A stretch of DNA of 13,058 bases from an uncultured Collinsella sp. (GTDB taxonomy: Bacteria; Actinomycetota; Coriobacteriia; Coriobacteriales; Coriobacteriaceae), in NCBI GenBank assembly GCA_902493855.1, contig CABUQV010000039.1:1-13058 (forward strand), read 5' to 3'. The notes below the pieces were generated by a model, which was not told the DNA's origin, did not search any database, and saw only the letters and a list, made by a program, of their open reading frames with translations. A program made the translations under genes and the position numbers. Shown one piece after another: positions 6,158 to 13,058 of the stretch (its first letter is position 1; each line of letters begins with the position of its first letter).

Positions 6158-7501
6158 ATGTCCAAGAAAAACTATGCCGTGACCATTGCCGGCGGTGGCT
6201 CTACCTTCACCCCGGGCATCGCTCTAATGCTGCTTGAGGAGCGCGACCGCTTCCCGGTCAACAAGGTGACCTTCTACGACAACAACGCCGAGCGCCAGGA
6301 GATCGTTGCCAAGGCGTGCGAGATCTACTTCCACGAGAACGCTCCCGAGGTTGAGTTCAACTACACCACCGACCCCGAAACCGCTTTTACCGGTACTGAC
6401 TTCGTCCTTGCTCACATCCGCGTGGGTCTCTACGCTATGCGCGAGCTCGACGAGAAGATCCCCCTCAAGTACGGCTGCGTTGGTCAGGAGACCTGCGGCG
6501 CTGGCGGCATCGCCTACGGTATGCGCTCCATCGGCGGTGTCATCGAGATCCTCGACTACATGGAGAAGTACAGCCCCAACGCCTGGATGCTCAACTACTC
6601 CAACCCCGCGGCCATCGTCGCCGAGGCCTGCCGCGTGCTGCGCCCCAACAGCCGCATCATCAACATCTGCGACATGCCGATCGACCTCATGGATAAGATG
6701 AGCCGTATGTGCGGCATCAAGGATCGTCGCGAGCTGCAGTATAGCTACTACGGCCTCAACCACTTTGGTTGGTGGAGCAAGATCTACGACAAGGAGGGTA
6801 ACGACCTCATGCCGCAGATCAAGGAGCACATGGCAAAGAACGGCTACTTGGACGGCATTGAGCACGAGGCCGGTAAGGAGCAGCACGTCGAGGAGAGCTG
6901 GATTCACACCTTCGGCAAGGCCAAGGATGTCTATGCTGTCGATCCCGAGACGATTCCCAACACCTACCTCAAGTACTACCTGTACCCGGACTATGTTGTC
7001 GAGACGTCTGACCCCAACTACACTCGCGCCAATGAGGTTATGGACGGCCGCGAGAAGAAGGTCTTTGGCGCTTGCCGCGACATCATCGCCAAGGGTACTG
7101 CCAAGGACGGCGGCTTTGAGCCCGACGTACACGCCAACTACATCGTCGACCTTGCCTGCGCGCTGGCCGAGAACACGCTCGAGCGCTTCCTGCTGATTGT
7201 CCCCAACGATGGCGCTGTGCCCAACTTCGACCCGACGGCCATGGTTGAGGTGCCTTGCATCGTCGGTTCCAACGGCTTTGAGAAGATCTGCCAGGGCCCG
7301 ATCCCGCAGTTCCAGAAGGGTCTGATGGAGCAGCAGGTTTCCGTCGAGAAGCTCGTTGTCCAGGCTTGGGTCGAGGGCAGCTACCAGAAGCTCTGGCAGG
7401 CACTCACGCTCTCCAAGACCATTCCTTCGGCGAGCGTTGCTAAGCAGATCCTGGACGAGCTCATCGAGGCCAACAAGGATTTCTGGCCCGAGCTTAAGTA
7501 A
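6158..7501 (+). CDS. malH: 6-phospho-alpha-glucosidase, glycosyl hydrolase family 4
   Basis: A 447-residue cytosolic enzyme that cleaves 6-phospho-alpha-glucosides by the NAD- and metal-dependent redox-elimination route of family 4. GGGSTFTPG (12-20) is the NAD-binding turn. CDMP (171-174) supplies the metal-binding Cys and the probable acid Asp; this motif marks the alpha-specific members (GlvA, MalH, AglB), whereas beta-specific ones differ there. H202 in GLNHFGW is the second metal ligand. The NTYLKYYLYP stretch (268-277) contains the candidate base Tyr. Length matches GlvA/MalH (about 441). AGGAGG (6147-6152) sits 5 nt before the ATG. It follows the PTS permease by 154 nt on the same strand and should hydrolyse the phosphorylated sugar that permease delivers, giving glucose 6-phosphate. 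The symbol is a family name; the preferred disaccharide cannot be read from sequence. Confidence 0.93.
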   Translation: MSKKNYAVTIAGGGSTFTPGIALMLLEERDRFPVNKVTFYDNNAERQEIVAKACEIYFHENAPEVEFNYTTDPETAFTGTDFVLAHIRVGLYAMRELDEKIPLKYGCVGQETCGAGGIAYGMRSIGGVIEILDYMEKYSPNAWMLNYSNPAAIVAEACRVLRPNSRIINICDMPIDLMDKMSRMCGIKDRRELQYSYYGLNHFGWWSKIYDKEGNDLMPQIKEHMAKNGYLDGIEHEAGKEQHVEESWIHTFGKAKDVYAVDPETIPNTYLKYYLYPDYVVETSDPNYTRANEVMDGREKKVFGACRDIIAKGTAKDGGFEPDVHANYIVDLACALAENTLERFLLIVPNDGAVPNFDPTAMVEVPCIVGSNGFEKICQGPIPQFQKGLMEQQVSVEKLVVQAWVEGSYQKLWQALTLSKTIPSASVAKQILDELIEANKDFWPELK

Positions 7502-7541
7502 GGACTGCTGTCTCGAACTCTCACGCATCTCTGCTTCATTT

Positions 7542-7585
7542 GCGCCGCCGCGGTGTCCGGATTCGCCCGGATGCTGCGGCGGCGC
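7542..7585 (+). terminator. Very stable hairpin after the glucosidase gene
   Basis: GCGCCGCCGC (7542-7551) is a perfect match to 7576-7585. Inside, TCCGG (7556-7560) pairs with CCGGA (7567-7571). The four bases between can also pair in RNA mostly through G-U wobbles, giving up to 19 pairs. The tail is only TATACTTATG, so termination efficiency is uncertain. Confidence 0.6.
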
Positions 7586-7591
7586 TATACT
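7586..7591 (+). promoter_or_regulatory. Possible -10 box for ychF
   Basis: TATACT directly follows the hairpin and lies 37 bp before the ychF start codon. The -35 region would fall inside the hairpin loop and shows only TTCGCC (7562-7567, 18-bp spacing). It is a candidate only. Confidence 0.3.
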
Positions 7592-7628
7592 TATGCAGTT
7601 TGAAGTACCTGTATCAAAAGGAGCTGTC

Positions 7629-8705
<1,077 letters not shown>

Positions 8706-8716
8706 GGGCGACGCGC

Positions 8717-9100
8717 ATGTTTAAATATGGCAAAAAAGCCGGCTACATGGGCATCGCGCTGCTGGTACTTGCAGTGCTTCCGCTGGTGGTCGCAGCGTGT
8801 GTTATCCCCAACATTGGTCCCGAGGTGGCAACGAAGTTTAATGCCGCCGGCGAGGTGACGCGCTGGGGCAAGAGCTACGAGCTGCTGGCACTTCCGGTGC
8901 TCAACCTGCTGTTGAGCGTGGCGACGTACTTTACGGCGGGACGCCAGGCAAAGAACAATGAGGATTCCGCCGCCATGGCGCGCATCGTGTGCGAGCGCTA
9001 CCTGCGCAACGGTTGCATCACGGGTGTGTTCCTCAACGTGATCAACGTCTACTTTATGTATTCGGCGATTACCGGAACGGGCTTTGGCTTTGGTTTCTAG
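8717..9100 (+). CDS. Small DUF1648-like membrane protein
   Basis: A 127-residue predicted integral membrane protein with three hydrophobic spans (about 11-31, 54-74, 98-118). After the first span, the motif VATKFNAAGEVTRWGKS (about 38-53) resembles the loop of DUF1648/SdpI-type proteins, in which a Pro-rich turn is followed by a hydrophilic G-x-x-x-x-W/Y-G segment. SdpI in Bacillus gives immunity to a killing peptide, but most DUF1648 proteins have no known role, and this one is shorter than SdpI. AAGGG at the ychF stop codon (8704-8708) serves as ribosome site, so it is co-transcribed with and probably coupled to ychF. The C-terminus is a Gly/Phe run. The domain call is by eye. Confidence 0.75.
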   Translation: MFKYGKKAGYMGIALLVLAVLPLVVAACVIPNIGPEVATKFNAAGEVTRWGKSYELLALPVLNLLLSVATYFTAGRQAKNNEDSAAMARIVCERYLRNGCITGVFLNVINVYFMYSAITGTGFGFGF

Positions 9101-9109
9101 CTTGTCCTT

Positions 9110-9499
9110 TTAGGCAACGAGCCTGCACGCATATTCAATGGCTGCTGCGAGGCCGCCGCTCGATCGTGGTTTAAAGACCACATCGGCGGCGGCCTCGTTT
9201 TCGTATCCGGCGCCGCGAAGGGCGAGTGCGATACCGGCTTCGAGGAGAAGGGGCAGGCCACGCTGGCTGGTTGCTATTACTACAGCCTGGTCAAGGGTGC
9301 AGCCGTGCGTTCGGCATTGAGAGGCGAGCTCGCCTCTCGCCGGGTCGGGGAACAGTGCGGTCGCAACACGGCTCGATAGCAACGTAAAGGCTGTTCGTTC
9401 ATCCGGGGAAAGGCATTCGGCCTCAACGACGACAAGCTTGGGCTGCACGCCGTCTGTGCAGCGTGATTTTTGACGCATGCAAATTGAGCAAGCCGACAT
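9110..9499 (-). CDS. Small Cys-containing protein resembling a degenerate HAD C-terminal half
   Basis: A 129-residue protein of unknown function. Residues 4-14 hold three cysteines (CSIC then C14), a possible metal site. Residues 66-125 resemble the end of Cof-type HAD phosphatases: a Gly-Cys-x-Leu-Asp turn, a hydrophobic strand, LPLLLEAGIALALRGA, then AAADVVFKPRSSGGLAAAIEYA. At the strand VVIATSQRG (73-81) the usual GDxxND catalytic acids are missing. The N-terminal DxDG nucleophile motif is absent too, so it cannot be a normal phosphatase. The start at 9499 has AGGAG about 7 nt upstream; an in-frame ATG at 9523 would lie in the shared palindrome and lacks a ribosome site. It is divergent from an XRE regulator that probably controls it. 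Its end is 9 nt from the convergent membrane-protein gene. It may be a decayed gene or a repurposed HAD scaffold. Confidence 0.65.
   Translation of the reverse strand: MSACSICMRQKSRCTDGVQPKLVVVEAECLSPDERTAFTLLSSRVATALFPDPARGELASQCRTHGCTLDQAVVIATSQRGLPLLLEAGIALALRGAGYENEAAADVVFKPRSSGGLAAAIEYACRLVA
9149..9200 (+). terminator. Terminator of the ychF operon inside the convergent gene
   Basis: GAGGCCGCCGC (9149-9159) pairs perfectly with 9186-9196. CGAT (9161-9164) then pairs with ATCG (9182-9185), and GTGGT (9166-9170) with ACCAC (9177-9181), around loop TTAAAG. Only two single-base bulges interrupt 20 pairs. The tail is GTTTTC. It lies wholly within the 3' coding part of the minus-strand gene. 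Confidence 0.6.
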
Positions 9500-9521
9500 A
9501 GAAAACTCCTGTATATTCGGC

Positions 9522-9547
9522 AAAACGTAAACTATAGTTTACGTTTT
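9522..9547. promoter_or_regulatory. Perfect 26-bp palindromic operator between divergent genes
   Basis: The palindrome is centred at 9534/9535, with core CGTAAACTATAGTTTACG flanked by AAAA and TTTT. The centre ACTATAGT puts a TATAGT -10-like hexamer on each strand, offset by two bases. It is most likely the binding site of the neighbouring XRE regulator over overlapping divergent promoters. -35 boxes are weak on both sides. Confidence 0.75.
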
Positions 9548-9575
9548 TGTTTTGCTCCATTTCAAACTCGTCTGC

Positions 9576-9794
9576 ATGAATGAACATGCGAGACAGATTC
9601 TTGGCGAGCGAGTTGAGCGGACGCGCAAGGTCCTTGGTATCTCCAAGGTCGATTTTTGCGTGGCGGTTGGAATCAGCCGACCGTATCTCGACCAAATCGA
9701 AAGCGGAAAGGCAAACAGTACGCTCGAGATTTTATTTAAACTTGCGCCCGCGCTTGGCATGACGGTGTCAGAACTTCTCGAGGGCATCGAATAG
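9576..9794 (+). CDS. Small XRE-family (HTH_3) transcription regulator
   Basis: A 72-residue protein consisting almost only of a Cro/C1-type DNA-binding domain. The five-helix pattern is complete: helix 1 about 4-20, SKVDFCVAVGISRPYLDQIESGK (23-45) as helices 2 and 3, then STLEILFKLAPALGMTVSELLEG (48-70). No ligand or protease domain follows. The ATG at 9576 has no clear Shine-Dalgarno; a TTG at 9552 would add eight residues but is not better supported. It lies 29 nt from the palindrome that separates it from the divergent small gene, so autoregulation together with control of that gene is likely. Small stand-alone regulators of this type often serve as controllers in restriction-modification, toxin-antitoxin or phage systems, but none of those partners is visible here. 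Confidence 0.85.
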   Translation: MNEHARQILGERVERTRKVLGISKVDFCVAVGISRPYLDQIESGKANSTLEILFKLAPALGMTVSELLEGIE

Positions 9795-9816
9795 GGGATA
9801 CCCATCGACAACTGAA

Positions 9817-10830
9817 TTACGCCATTGGGATGCGGTCGTGGTTGACTTGGCTGTAGAACAGGCGCTGGATCTCGGCGGCGTCGCGTGACTGGCCGAGTGC
9901 CCACATGGTCTTGGCCACAAGTGTCTCGGTGGTCATGTCGTCGCCGCGCAGAATGCCCGGATGATCGACGTAAGCACGGCCGACCTCATAAACGCCTAGA
10001 TCGAGGCCCTCTTCGGGGACCTGCGTGGTCATAACGACGGTGCGACCCGAATCGACCCAGCGAAAAATCGCCTCTTGGAACGACTCGCCCGACTCGCCAA
10101 ACTCGGGAATACCGCCAATGCCAAAGGTCTCAAGGATTACAGCATCGTAGCTGTCGGCAAGGGCGTCCAGGATACCCGGGTTCACGCCGGGCGTTAGCTT
10201 AAGGACAAACACGCGCGGGTCGATGCTGTCGTAGAAACGCACCGGGTTTTCGCCCTGATGCGTGCCGTGAAGCCCGTTGCGCACAATGCGGTCGTTGCGG
10301 ATATAGGCGATGGGCGGATAGTTGACGCTAATGAACGCGTTAAAGCTCATGGTGCGCTGCTTGCGGGCACGCGTGCCGGCAATGGCTACGCCGCCAAACA
10401 CGATTGAGACGTCGTGCGAGTGCTCGTCGAGCGCATAGAGCAGGCTCTGGTACAGATTGAGCTTGGCATCGGTAAAGGGGTTGCCCATGGGCTTTTGCGA
10501 GCCGGTGAGTACGATGGGCTTGGGGCTGTCCTGGATCAAGTAGGAGAGCGCCGCGGCCGTGTAGCTCATGGTGTCGGTGCCGTGCAGAATCACGAAGCCG
10601 TCGTGGTCGGCATAGCCTTCGACGATGACGTTGCGGATGCGCATCCAGTCACTGGGGCGCATATTGGTGCTGTCGATGTTCATGGGCTGCACCACGTCGA
10701 GCTCGCAGAGGCCCGAGATCTCGGGGACGCTCTGGGCGAGCTCCTCACCGGTCAGGGCGGGGGAGAGGCCGTTGCCGTCCTCGGTCGATGCGATGGTGCC
10801 GCCCGTGGCGATGAGAAGGATGCGCTTCAT
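9817..10830 (-). CDS. ansA: L-asparaginase, type I (cytosolic)
   Basis: A 337-residue enzyme hydrolysing L-asparagine to aspartate and ammonia, the same length as E. coli AnsA (338). No signal peptide is present, so it is cytosolic. ATGGTIAS (8-15) carries the nucleophile T12. HGTDTM (83-88) carries the second catalytic Thr-Asp pair, T85-D86. NIDSTNM (51-57) and TGSQKP (109-114) are further family blocks. The start at 10830 gives the normal N-terminus MKRILLIATGGT with TAGGAAT about 8 nt upstream; an in-frame ATG at 10902 would add 24 unrelated residues. It is divergent from guaA and convergent with the XRE regulator, with only 22 nt to the latter and no clear terminator between them. Confidence 0.93.
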   Translation of the reverse strand: MKRILLIATGGTIASTEDGNGLSPALTGEELAQSVPEISGLCELDVVQPMNIDSTNMRPSDWMRIRNVIVEGYADHDGFVILHGTDTMSYTAAALSYLIQDSPKPIVLTGSQKPMGNPFTDAKLNLYQSLLYALDEHSHDVSIVFGGVAIAGTRARKQRTMSFNAFISVNYPPIAYIRNDRIVRNGLHGTHQGENPVRFYDSIDPRVFVLKLTPGVNPGILDALADSYDAVILETFGIGGIPEFGESGESFQEAIFRWVDSGRTVVMTTQVPEEGLDLGVYEVGRAYVDHPGILRGDDMTTETLVAKTMWALGQSRDAAEIQRLFYSQVNHDRIPMA

Positions 10831-10879
10831 GCTGGTATTCCTATCGTATTTGCCGCCGCAGAGGCGGAGTCGTTCGGCA

Positions 10880-10909
10880 GTATTGTGGCACAGGGCGTCC
10901 AATGTTCAA
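10880..10909 (-). promoter_or_regulatory. Probable promoter of ansA
   Basis: On the minus strand, TTGAAC (10909-10904) and ACAATA (10886-10881, 17-bp spacing) or CAATAC (18-bp spacing) fit a sigma-70 type promoter about 50 bp before the start codon. Confidence 0.5.
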
Positions 10910-10935
10910 ACGTATTACATCATCTGTAACGTTTG
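10907..10935. promoter_or_regulatory. Inverted repeat at the ansA -35 region
   Basis: CAAACG (10907-10912) and TTACA (10915-10919) are mirrored by TGTAA (10925-10929) and CGTTTG (10930-10935), with a two-base TA insertion in the left arm and spacer TCATC. The left end overlaps the -35 box of ansA by three bases. It is a likely regulator site in the ansA-guaA divergent region. Confidence 0.5.
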
Positions 10936-11017
10936 GTAACGCTTCAATTGCCGTCAAATAGGGGCTCAGGTCGTGCGTTTGCCGTGCGCTGATGGCTGCG
11001 AGGGACGAGAAACCCCA

Positions 11018-11032
11018 TATAACGTGTACACT
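11018..11032 (+). promoter_or_regulatory. Candidate -10 elements for guaA
   Basis: TATAAC (11018-11023) and TACACT (11027-11032) are the only AT-rich hexamers in the right place upstream of guaA. Neither has a convincing -35 box at 16-18 bp. The leader to the start codon would be about 60-75 nt. No purine riboswitch pattern could be recognised. Confidence 0.25.
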
Positions 11033-11098
11033 ATGGAAGTTATTTTCGTTCATTCACGCGGGTGGGCACCGGCTCCCCGCCAACAGGAGGGGGAAACC

Positions 11099-12697
11099 AT
11101 GGATCAAAAGGCTTCCGCAAAGGTCCTCGTACTCGACTTTGGTGCGCAGTACGGTCAGCTCATTGCCCGTCGCGTCCGCGACCTCAACGTGTATTCCGAG
11201 ATTGTCCCCTGCGACATCTCGGCCGACGAGATTCGCGAAATGAACGCCTCTGCGCTCATCCTTTCCGGCGGCCCGGCCTCTGTGTACGCCGAGGACGCTC
11301 CGTCCATCGATCCTGCCATCTTTGACCTGGGCCTTCCCGTCCTGGGCTTTTGCTACGGCCATCAGATCACGGCCGTGACGCTCGGCGGCAAGGTCGGCCA
11401 CTCCGAGGTGGGCGAGTACGGCCGCGCCATCATCACGCGCACGGCCGGCGCCAAGCTCTTTAACTCCACGCCCATGGAGCAGACCGTGTGGATGAGCCAC
11501 CGCGACGCCGTGTCCGAGGTGCCCGAGGGCTTTACCGTTACCGCCAGCACCGACGTGTGCCCGGTTGCCGCCATGGAGTGCGTCGAGCGCAAGATTTTCA
11601 CCACGCAGTTCCACCCCGAGGTCAAGCACTCCGAGTACGGTCAGCAGCTGCTGAGCAACTTCCTGTTTGAGATCTGTGGCCTGGAGCCCAACTGGAGCAT
11701 GGACGACCTGGTCGAGACCATGACGGCCGAGTTCCGCGAGAAGGTCGGTGACGACCGCGTGATTCTGGCTCTGTCCGGCGGCGTTGACTCCTCCGTCGTG
11801 GCTGCGCTGGGCGCCCGCGCCGTGGGCAAGCAGATGACCTGCGTGTTCATCAACCACGGTCTGCTTCGCAAGGGCGAGCCCGAGCAGGTGGAGGAGGTCT
11901 TCACCAAGCAGTTTGACGTCGACTTTATTCACGTCCACGCCGAGGACCGTTATGCCGAGCTTCTGGCCGGCGTGACCGAGCCCGAGGAGAAGCGCCGCAT
12001 CATCGGTACGCAGTTCTGGAAAGAGTTCTTCGCCGTGGCGCAGCAGCTCGAGACCGATGGTAAGCCGGTCAAGTACCTGGCTCAGGGCACCATCTACCCC
12101 GACATCATCGAGTCCGGCGCTCGCAAGACGGGTGGCAAGACGGCCACTATCAAGAGCCACCACAACCTGATCCCGTTCCCCGAGGGCGTGCACTTCGACC
12201 TCATCGAGCCGCTCGACCACTTCTTTAAGGACGAAGTCCGCGCGCTTGGTCTGGCGCTTGGCCTGCCGGGTCACATCGTGTTCCGTCAGCCCTTCCCGGG
12301 CCCGGGTCTGGCCATCCGCATCATCGGTGCAGTCGACAAGAAGAAGCTCGAGATCCTCAAGAACGCCGACGCTATCGTGCGCGAGGAGCTCGACGCCTAC
12401 AACCAGCGCCTGTTTGAGCAGACCGGCGAGCGCAACTCCGAGCACAGCTGCTGGCAGTACTTTGCGGTCCTGCCCGACATCAAGTCCGTCGGCGTTATGG
12501 GCGACGAGCGCACCTATCAGCGCCCGATCATCCTGCGTGCCGTCGAGTCCAGCGATGCCATGACCGCCGACTGGGCCAAGCTGCCCTACGACGTGCTGGC
12601 CCGCATCTCCGGCCGCATCGTTGCCGAGGTTCCCGGCGCCAACCGCGTGTGCTACGACATCACGTCCAAGCCGCCCGCGACCATCGAGTGGGAGTAG
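11099..12697 (+). CDS. guaA: GMP synthase (glutamine-hydrolysing)
   Basis: A 532-residue cytosolic enzyme that aminates XMP to GMP using glutamine and ATP, the last step of de novo guanine nucleotide synthesis (E. coli GuaA has 525 residues). Residues about 8-190 are the class I glutamine amidotransferase domain, with nucleophile C85 in GFCYGHQ and the H172/E174 pair in FHPEV. SGGVDSS (226-232) is the ATP-pyrophosphatase P-loop. The C-terminal dimerisation domain ends in the typical DITSKPPATIEWE. AGGAGG lies about 7 nt before the ATG at 11099. The frame is open back to 10973, but the extra residues are not family-like. It appears to be a single-gene unit, divergent from ansA; guaB is not in this window. 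Confidence 0.97.
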   Translation: MDQKASAKVLVLDFGAQYGQLIARRVRDLNVYSEIVPCDISADEIREMNASALILSGGPASVYAEDAPSIDPAIFDLGLPVLGFCYGHQITAVTLGGKVGHSEVGEYGRAIITRTAGAKLFNSTPMEQTVWMSHRDAVSEVPEGFTVTASTDVCPVAAMECVERKIFTTQFHPEVKHSEYGQQLLSNFLFEICGLEPNWSMDDLVETMTAEFREKVGDDRVILALSGGVDSSVVAALGARAVGKQMTCVFINHGLLRKGEPEQVEEVFTKQFDVDFIHVHAEDRYAELLAGVTEPEEKRRIIGTQFWKEFFAVAQQLETDGKPVKYLAQGTIYPDIIESGARKTGGKTATIKSHHNLIPFPEGVHFDLIEPLDHFFKDEVRALGLALGLPGHIVFRQPFPGPGLAIRIIGAVDKKKLEILKNADAIVREELDAYNQRLFEQTGERNSEHSCWQYFAVLPDIKSVGVMGDERTYQRPIILRAVESSDAMTADWAKLPYDVLARISGRIVAEVPGANRVCYDITSKPPATIEWE

Positions 12698-12719
12698 TAA
12701 TAGAACATTTGCTCTTGTT

Positions 12720-12739
12720 TTTCATACGGTTTCATACGG
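12720..12739 (+). repeat. 10-bp tandem duplication after guaA
   Basis: TTTCATACGG is present twice in direct succession, starting 22 bp past the guaA stop codon. It is non-coding. It looks like simple replication slippage. Confidence 0.85.
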
Positions 12740-12809
12740 TTCCGATGGCGACCGATGGGGACGTTTCGCAACCGCCGCACCTGCAAGCCGCATGGTTTCA
12801 CAATCGGGC

Positions 12810-12858
12810 AAGAACTCAGAAGGCTCCTCGTGAAAAACGAGGAGCCTTCTGAGTTCTT
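12810..12858. terminator. 21-bp perfect inverted repeat between guaA and the convergent gene
   Basis: The left arm 12810-12830 (ending AGGCTCCTCG) is fully complementary to 12838-12858, with a 7-nt loop TGAAAAA. It lies between two converging genes and should act on both strands. The T-run that normally follows is weak on each side. Confidence 0.65.
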
Positions 12859-12886
12859 CGGCGCGGGCGGATCACCCACTGCCGAT

Positions 12887-13058
12887 CTAGAGGCACTCGG
12901 TCAGAATCTGGAACACCTCGCTGCGCTCCAGTTTCTTGGCGCAGCCGCCGGTGAACAAACAGGTGTCCGCAACCTTGTGCAGCGTCTCGTCGGACGCGTC
13001 GGAGCCCATCTCGGCGAAGCTCGTGGGAAGCCCCATCTCGCCGATGAACGTCTGCAGG
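12887..13058 (-). CDS. Iron-containing alcohol dehydrogenase, C-terminal end (partial)
   Basis: Only the last 56 residues are in the window; the gene continues past its right edge. The segment LQTFIGEMGLPTSFAEMG, followed by a helix with DETLHKVADTCL, a Gly-rich turn and the closing KKLERSEVFQILTECL, matches the C-terminus of group III iron-containing alcohol dehydrogenases such as NADH-dependent butanol dehydrogenases. Those enzymes reduce aldehydes to alcohols in fermentation. The metal and cofactor sites lie in the missing part, so substrate and activity cannot be judged. It converges on guaA and shares the inverted repeat at 12810-12858. Confidence 0.8.
   Translation of the reverse strand, partial: LQTFIGEMGLPTSFAEMGSDASDETLHKVADTCLFTGGCAKKLERSEVFQILTECL

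Noticed and set aside
4276..6165. 629-codon open frame antisense to the PTS permease
   Set aside because: Composition is low-complexity Asp/Arg/Gly/His with no family likeness; the sense strand encodes an unmistakable EIICB protein.
7356..7628. Upstream extension of ychF into the glucosidase gene
   Set aside because: The extra residues are Arg/Ser-rich shadow sequence; the GTG at 7629 has a ribosome site and gives the normal N-terminus.
9576..9794. Controller gene of a restriction-modification system
   Set aside because: The size fits, but no methylase or nuclease gene is adjacent.
10936..11098. Guanine riboswitch or other structured leader before guaA
   Set aside because: An AT-rich CATATAAC is present, but the three-helix purine-aptamer pattern and conserved junction bases could not be found.
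11054..12445. 463-codon open frame antisense to guaA
   Set aside because: Same compositional artefact; the guaA protein on the plus strand is complete and conserved.

Overview
The window looks like chromosomal DNA of a high-GC, sugar-fermenting anaerobe. Strong Shine-Dalgarno sequences, GC-rich codon use, a PTS plus glycosyl hydrolase family 4 sugar module and a multi-cluster ferredoxin-type protein together suggest a gut Coriobacteriia (Collinsella-like) genome. That assignment is inferred from gene content and style, because the window holds no rRNA or other marker. No phage, integrase, transposase, CRISPR array, tRNA or rRNA was seen.

Layout. (1) 145-651 holds the N-terminal half of a glycerol dehydrogenase, probably a decayed gene. 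(2) 803-2056 encodes a soluble protein with four ferredoxin-type [4Fe-4S] motifs. (3) 2076-2177 is a convergent intergenic region with two large hairpins; the second ends in a T-run on the minus strand and fits a terminator for the regulator gene. (4) 2188-7501 is a complete alpha-glucoside module. A TreR-like GntR/UTRA repressor and a zinc-dependent medium-chain dehydrogenase lie on the minus strand, divergent from a PTS EIIBC permease and a family 4 6-phospho-alpha-glucosidase on the plus strand. The shared control region carries two near-palindromic operators (core TCTAGA) 131 bp apart, one beside the -35 of the minus promoter and one directly upstream of the extended -10 of the plus promoter. 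The likely flow is: sugar phosphorylated on import, cleaved in the cytosol to glucose 6-phosphate plus an aglycone, with the dehydrogenase possibly oxidising the aglycone. The regulator probably senses the phosphorylated sugar.

(5) 7629-9100 holds the universal ATPase gene ychF and a small DUF1648-like membrane protein, 11 nt apart. Their probable terminator lies inside the coding region of the next, convergent gene. (6) 9110-9794 is a divergent pair: a small Cys-containing, HAD-like protein that lacks catalytic motifs, and a 72-residue XRE regulator. They share a perfect 26-bp palindrome. This is the least familiar unit here. (7) 9817-10830 (minus) is a type I L-asparaginase gene, divergent from guaA (GMP synthase) at 11099-12697, with an imperfect inverted repeat between them. 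(8) 12810-12858 is a 21-bp perfect inverted repeat, followed by the C-terminal end of an iron-containing alcohol dehydrogenase on the minus strand, cut by the window edge.

Start codons were chosen from Shine-Dalgarno position and the usual N-terminus of each family. Several large open frames antisense to the real genes are by-products of GC-rich codon use and were left out.
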